This document shows, piece after piece, positions 6,828 to 11,084 of a stretch of DNA of 11,084 nucleotides. The DNA is from UMGS1908 sp045588795 (lineage in GTDB: Bacteria; Bacillota; Clostridia; Christensenellales; UBA1242). The notes below the pieces were generated by a model. The model saw only the letters and a list, made by a program, of their open reading frames with translations. It did no database searches and was not told the origin of the DNA. The DNA lies in contig JAZNEY010000060.1 in the NCBI GenBank assembly GCA_045588795.1, forward strand, positions 1 to 11,084. The letters run 5' to 3'. Numbering within the stretch: the stretch's first letter is position 1; each line of letters starts with the position of its first letter. The position numbers and the translations under genes were made by a program.

Positions 6828-9800
6828 GGTAAGAAAGACTTTGACAGCACAAAAGTTTCAAGTATTTCAGTCGAGATGGCAGGCGAAACCTATGCCTTAG
6901 AAGATGGTAAAATTACACTTACCTATGGCACGCAGATATCGCTATCCCCAGAAGATTTCAAGGTAACGGTTACATTTGATGACCAAACCACAAAGGAAAT
7001 CTCAGTAAAGACAGAAGAAACAGATGGTTTTACATTCACATCAACTTTGCCAGCGGAGGGAATAACCCCAGTTGGCGATTACACAATCACATTTGGTTGC
7101 GGAGACGCTGATGAGGTAACCATCACAGTCTCTGTCATAAAGGCGACCATAGATATGTCGAATGTATCTTGGAACTATGACCCAGAACAGCCATATACAT
7201 ACGACAAAACCCAAAAAGAAGTTTGTGTAACAGGACTTCCAGAGGGTGTAAGTGTTGTGTATGAGGGAGATACAAAGGCTATTAATGCTGGAACATATGC
7301 AGTAACTGCAAAATTCACATATACAGACACTACTAACTACAATGCGATTCCAAACAAAACAATCATTTGGAAGATTGAAAAGGCAACCATAGTTGTCTCA
7401 TCTTTGAGCACCCTAAATCAATTTGAGTACAATGGGAATGAGCAAACAATTGAAGAAGATGACTTCAACCTAACCGAACTTCCAACAGGGGTTGAGATTG
7501 CAGAAATCACCGGACAAACAGAGGGAAGAAACGCTGGAAGTTATCCAATTTCAATTTCATTTGTGTACACCGGAGAGGACGCAGAGAACTACAACCCAAT
7601 TGAAACATTGAACACAGAGTGGACGATAAACAAGGCGACATACACAAGTGTTGGGTCGCTTGCTTTTGATGATGATTCAATTGAGTATTGTGGCTCGCAG
7701 ATAACAGCGACAATTTCAGACACAAGCACGCTAGATGAACTTCTAGAGATTGTAAGCATATCCGGAAATGTTGCGACAAATGTGGGAAGTTACACAGCAG
7801 TTGTAAGTTTAAGATTTAAAACAGAGAACGCAAACTACGACAGTGCAAGCAACATTACACTTAACTGGAGAGTTACAAAAAAGACACTTACAGCAACGGT
7901 AGAGGACAGCACGATTACTTATGGTGAAAGTGCAAGTGCAAATGTATTGTACACAGGGTTTGCAGGAAGCGACAATGTTGGAATATTCTCAGGACAAACC
8001 CCAACAATAAATTATGGTGGCTATACAGTTGGAGCAAATGCTGGAACATACACAATGACAGCAAGCGGACTAAATGCAACCAACTACGAGATAAATTATG
8101 TAAGCGGAACACTTACAGTAAACAAAAAAGCAATAACAATTAAAGCAAATGACATAACAATTGACTACAACGAGAACTTACCAACATTAACCAACAATGG
8201 TATAGAGGTAACAGCGGGCGAGTTCGTAGCAGGCGATACACTTGCAAGCCTTGGTACAGTTTCATTCAACTATGGCGGTTGGTCGCAAGGAGCAAATGTA
8301 GGCACATATACATTAACCCCAAGTGGCTTAGATGACACAAATTACGACATAACATACGAAACAGGAACAATAACGGTTGAACAAATAGCAGTTCCGGTAA
8401 CAGACCAAGAGATAGAGGCGATTGAACTAACCGAGACCGAACTTGAATACAAAGGCTCGCAATACACATTTGAGCCAGCATTTGTAGACAACACAACACT
8501 TCCAGATGGTGTATCGGTTAAAAACATTGTAGTTCGAGACGCAGTTGCAACCAATGTTGGAACATACACACTAGTTATTTACCTTGAGTACGAGGACACA
8601 ACAAACTATCTTCCAATGGAGGAGATAACAAGAACATTTACAATAGTTCAAGCAGAAGTAGAGGGCTTAAACAATGTATCGCTTTTAGTGGATAGTTTTG
8701 TATACAATGGCATAGCACAAAGTGTAACAATTGACCACAGCACAATTCCAGCAGGAGCGGAGGCGGGACTTGTTTCGGGTGGAACAAAAACCAATGTTGG
8801 AGAGCACACAGCGGTAGTAACAATTGTTCACTCGGGCGACACAAACTACGCAGAGTTTGAGCCACTAACACTTGAATTTACTTGGCACATAACAAAAGCG
8901 ACACTCACAGTTAACGCAAATGATGGCACGCTTTCATACAAAGATTCAATTCCAGCAAATGGTTTTGGTTATACAATAACAGGCTTTAAAGGCACAGATG
9001 AGGCAAACCAAAACACAATAATTGACAAAACGAACTTCACAGTAGATTACGCAGGTTATGTGGTTGGCTCAGATATTGGCACATACACAATTACACTTGC
9101 AGGACTTAGTGCAGACAACTACACATTCACCTACGAGACAGGCTCGCTAACAGTTACACCAAAAGTAGTTGATGTTTCGAGTATATCTTGGTCGGGGGTA
9201 CAAGGCGAGTACACCTACACAGGCGAGGTTATTAAGCCGGTACTAGCGGTAGCACTTCCAGAGGGAGCAAGGGTATCTTCGTACACATACTCAGAAGAGA
9301 ACCCAACCAATGCAGGTAGGTACACAGCAACAGCGACCATCACAGCAGTTAGTGGCAACTACTCAGTAACCACAAGAGAGATAACTCTTGAATACACAAT
9401 TAAAAAAGCCCAAATCGACCTAGCGGGAGTTGCTTGGACAATTGAAGATGGAGCAACATTTGTATACAATGGGACAGCGGTTGATGTTAGTCTAAACAGA
9501 CAAACAATTGCTGGTGTAACAATCACATATAATCACCAAGTAAACGGAGAGGGTGGCTACACAGCGGTAACAGATGAAAACCGCAAGAATGTAGGCGAAT
9601 ACAAAGTAACCGTAACGCTTTCAGTAAACGACCCAGCCAACTACGAACTTACAGGCGACACACTCACAAGAACAATCTCTTACGAGATAACCAAAGCTCA
9701 AATTGATGTTTCTAATGTGGGATGGTCATATTCAAATGGCAGAACAATTTATTACACAGGAAACGCTATAAGTAATGCTAATAGATTATACAATATTTCA

Positions 9801-11084
9801 ACGAATGTAACAGTTGCTTACACATACTTGATAAGCGTTGGAGAAGAATTTGAGCCAGCACCAAACAACGAAGCAAATGCGGTTGGCAGTTACAGAGTTT
9901 ATGCAGAACTAACACCAAACGACCCAGTAAACTATGAAATCATTAACAAGAATTTTGATGACTACCGCGAATTCACCGTTGTAAAAAGAGTGATTCAAGA
10001 AACTTCATTTAGATGGAGCTCATATAATTCTGCACCAACAGAAACCGAAACAAATCACTACACTATTTCAGTTCCTTATATGTCAAGTATGTATGATCCA
10101 TATGTAACCAGTTCATATAGCAGTTATGTGGACATAGCGTATTATGACAACACCAATGGGGAGATGGTTCCAGGAAAGCCTGATTATATAGCACTTGGTG
10201 CAGGCAGTTATAAGGTGGTGGCAGTAATCACGCTAAAAGAAGAGTATGTTGGAATTTATGAATTCCCAGCAGAAGGATTGACACTTTATTTAGATGTCGA
10301 AGTTTATTATCAGCCGACAAGTTCTATTCATTTATATAATGGAAGTTATGATGAATATTTATCGTATGAACACTTGTTAGAACTTGATACTATTTGTGTA
10401 GGATATGAACTGAAAATTTATTCAGATTCAATTTACACAATTTATAATTCAGCAGGAGAGGTTGTAACTTTTCCAGTCAATTTTGATGAGGTTGGAAAGC
10501 AAGAAACTTACACAATTTATGCAAATAATAACTTTATAGTTGCAGAATTTAGTTTACAAACAATAATTATTAAATCTCTTAGAGTCAATGGTGGAGAAAC
10601 CATTCAAGCACCGATAGAGGCTTACACTGAAATAACTTTATCAAGTGAACAAGCAACAATACCTGTAGTAATTTCTGGTCGAGCAAGTGGTATTTCACTA
10701 AGATATTCAGTAGATGGTGGCGATTATCACAGAGTTGTTGACAATATGTTTGAGATTCCGAATGCACCAGCAATACAAGATTCATTTGAAATTTTCTACT
10801 TTGATGGAACAGAATATTATTCAATTATCAAAGTAAAAGTTAAACAATATTCACCAGTTTCAGCATATGTATTCAATGCGGTATCATTTAACGGAACAGT
10901 AACAGAGGTTCCACTTGGTGAGGGCAGAATGAACACCATTTACACTGGATTCTATGGTGTAAGCACAGAAGATGAAAGTGTGATATTCACAAACACAAAA
11001 GTCTACACGAGCAAAAATATGCAAACACTAGTTGACTTAACCGACATTAATTCGGTTGCGGGCAGAAGTGTATACCTTGCGGTG
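6750..11084 (+). CDS. Giant MBG/Ig-like repeat surface lipoprotein (3' partial)
   Basis: The frame is open from ATG 6750 to the window edge, giving 1445 residues without a stop. Residues 1-26 are a lipoprotein signal: M-K-K-K-K, a hydrophobic stretch and the lipobox L-L-A-G-C with Cys26 as the predicted lipid-modified residue. Residues 27-130 form an Ig-like domain. Modules then start at about residues 131, 211, 295, 377, 459, 544, 634, 716, 805, 886, 982 and 1079, usually at a K-A-x-I/L strand. Those from 377, 459 and 716 show the YGx-type MBG pattern (A-G-T-Y-T-x-T-x-S-G-L, N-Y-x-I-x-Y, G-T-L-T-V). The others are of the Y-x-G ... N-A/V-G-x-Y type. From residue 886 to the edge the protein parallels gene 1 residues 56-824, and the edge falls in the shared S-V-Y-L-A-V. 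A long surface rod or adhesin is likely; no ligand can be named. Its own promoter and the terminator upstream suggest independent transcription. Confidence 0.93.
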   Translation, partial: MKKKKIAVFLMAFVMLLPGLFLLAGCGKKDFDSTKVSSISVEMAGETYALEDGKITLTYGTQISLSPEDFKVTVTFDDQTTKEISVKTEETDGFTFTSTLPAEGITPVGDYTITFGCGDADEVTITVSVIKATIDMSNVSWNYDPEQPYTYDKTQKEVCVTGLPEGVSVVYEGDTKAINAGTYAVTAKFTYTDTTNYNAIPNKTIIWKIEKATIVVSSLSTLNQFEYNGNEQTIEEDDFNLTELPTGVEIAEITGQTEGRNAGSYPISISFVYTGEDAENYNPIETLNTEWTINKATYTSVGSLAFDDDSIEYCGSQITATISDTSTLDELLEIVSISGNVATNVGSYTAVVSLRFKTENANYDSASNITLNWRVTKKTLTATVEDSTITYGESASANVLYTGFAGSDNVGIFSGQTPTINYGGYTVGANAGTYTMTASGLNATNYEINYVSGTLTVNKKAITIKANDITIDYNENLPTLTNNGIEVTAGEFVAGDTLASLGTVSFNYGGWSQGANVGTYTLTPSGLDDTNYDITYETGTITVEQIAVPVTDQEIEAIELTETELEYKGSQYTFEPAFVDNTTLPDGVSVKNIVVRDAVATNVGTYTLVIYLEYEDTTNYLPMEEITRTFTIVQAEVEGLNNVSLLVDSFVYNGIAQSVTIDHSTIPAGAEAGLVSGGTKTNVGEHTAVVTIVHSGDTNYAEFEPLTLEFTWHITKATLTVNANDGTLSYKDSIPANGFGYTITGFKGTDEANQNTIIDKTNFTVDYAGYVVGSDIGTYTITLAGLSADNYTFTYETGSLTVTPKVVDVSSISWSGVQGEYTYTGEVIKPVLAVALPEGARVSSYTYSEENPTNAGRYTATATITAVSGNYSVTTREITLEYTIKKAQIDLAGVAWTIEDGATFVYNGTAVDVSLNRQTIAGVTITYNHQVNGEGGYTAVTDENRKNVGEYKVTVTLSVNDPANYELTGDTLTRTISYEITKAQIDVSNVGWSYSNGRTIYYTGNAISNANRLYNISTNVTVAYTYLISVGEEFEPAPNNEANAVGSYRVYAELTPNDPVNYEIINKNFDDYREFTVVKRVIQETSFRWSSYNSAPTETETNHYTISVPYMSSMYDPYVTSSYSSYVDIAYYDNTNGEMVPGKPDYIALGAGSYKVVAVITLKEEYVGIYEFPAEGLTLYLDVEVYYQPTSSIHLYNGSYDEYLSYEHLLELDTICVGYELKIYSDSIYTIYNSAGEVVTFPVNFDEVGKQETYTIYANNNFIVAEFSLQTIIIKSLRVNGGETIQAPIEAYTEITLSSEQATIPVVISGRASGISLRYSVDGGDYHRVVDNMFEIPNAPAIQDSFEIFYFDGTEYYSIIKVKVKQYSPVSAYVFNAVSFNGTVTEVPLGEGRMNTIYTGFYGVSTEDESVIFTNTKVYTSKNMQTLVDLTDINSVAGRSVYLAV
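7140..9404 (+). repeat. Nine diverged MBG/Ig-like modules of gene 2
   Basis: Module starts lie at about 7140, 7380, 7632, 7878, 8124, 8379, 8649, 8895 and 9162, so modules are 80-90 codons. Two sub-types alternate irregularly. One has Y-[DNK]-G/K ... L-P-x-G-V ... N-x-G-x-Y-x-[AV] ... N-Y. The other (7878, 8124, 8895) is YGx-like, with N-Y-G-G or N-Y-A-G style turns and a closing S-G-[LT]-x-V strand. Unlike the unit from 9405, these are diverged from one another and from gene 1, so the array looks older. Module borders are read from recurring K-A/K-K linker strands and are good to a few residues. Confidence 0.8.
9405..9698 (+). repeat. MBG unit nearly identical to gene 1 units
   Basis: This unit matches gene 1 at the DNA level over most of its length. 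The stretch 9533-9698 differs from gene 1 positions 1-166 at 6 of 166 bases, and 9405 to about 9500 differs from 161 to about 256 at only a few bases. Between about 9501 and 9535 it is clearly more diverged. Neighbouring units on either side in gene 2 are much less similar to gene 1, so similarity is patchy. It marks the start of the region that gene 2 shares with gene 1. Confidence 0.88.
9699..11084 (+). other. Gene 2 region paralogous to gene 1 (about 746-2474)
   Basis: After the near-identical unit, gene 2 continues with sequence colinear to gene 1 but diverged and shorter. Landmarks in order are F-E-P-A-P-N-N-E-A, N-D-P-x-N-Y-E-I-I-N, E-E-Y-V-G-I-Y, V-x-Y-Y-Q-P, T-I-P-V, F-E-I-P-N-A, F-Y-G-V-S-x-E-D-E-S-V, F-T-N-T-K-V-Y and S-V-Y-L-A-V at the window edge. 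Gene 1 carries one extra MBG unit and one extra 106-codon unit in the matching interval. The last 240 bp or so of this region is the best conserved part after the near-identical unit. The paralogy predicts that gene 2 goes on past the edge into an equivalent of gene 1's middle region and possibly its C-terminal repeats. Confidence 0.85.

Noticed and set aside
6641..10824. Minus-strand open frames over the promoter region and gene 2
   Set aside because: They are antisense to a well-supported lipoprotein gene or its promoter, and their translations look like reverse-complement artefacts of Thr/Ala/Asn-rich coding sequence.

Overview
The window holds two very large, co-directional genes on the + strand and one 289-bp intergenic region between them. 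Both encode extracytoplasmic, multi-domain repeat proteins, and no enzyme, RNA gene, mobile element or CRISPR array is visible. Gene 1 (2..6460) is cut at its 5' end by the window. Gene 2 (6750..11084) is cut at its 3' end. The visible organisation is: end of gene 1, intrinsic terminator, near-consensus promoter with extended -10, Shine-Dalgarno site, then a lipoprotein signal peptide opening gene 2.

The organism is most likely an uncultured, AT-rich, Gram-positive bacterium of the Bacillota (Clostridia-like, gut type). The grounds are the base composition, a strong sigma-A-like promoter with an AAGGAG site, a lipoprotein signal (Lys-rich start, LLAGC lipobox) and long chains of MBG/Ig-like domains. 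The lineage is an inference; the sequence carries no marker gene. Both frames stay open under the standard code, so there is no sign of UGA recoding.

Gene 2 starts with the lipobox Cys26, then one Ig-like N-terminal domain and at least twelve MBG/Ig-like modules of 80-110 residues. Most modules begin with a short K-A-x-I/L-type linker strand. Three of them (from residues 377, 459 and 716) are of the YGx type of MBG domain (MBG_2-like). The last part, from about residue 886, is paralogous to the first visible 2.5 kb of gene 1. Gene 1 continues past that shared part with about 1.3 kb of further beta-sandwich-like sequence and ends in six tandem copies (3812..6457) of a 141-157-residue repeat that I do not recognise as any named family.

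The two genes are therefore tandem paralogues with shared central architecture. They carry DNA patches so similar (6 differences in 166 bp between genes, against 10 between neighbouring units within gene 1) that recent exchange between the genes is likely. The probable role is as long, rod-like, lipid-anchored surface proteins (adhesin or envelope structure). The unfamiliar C-terminal repeat is the best candidate for something undescribed.
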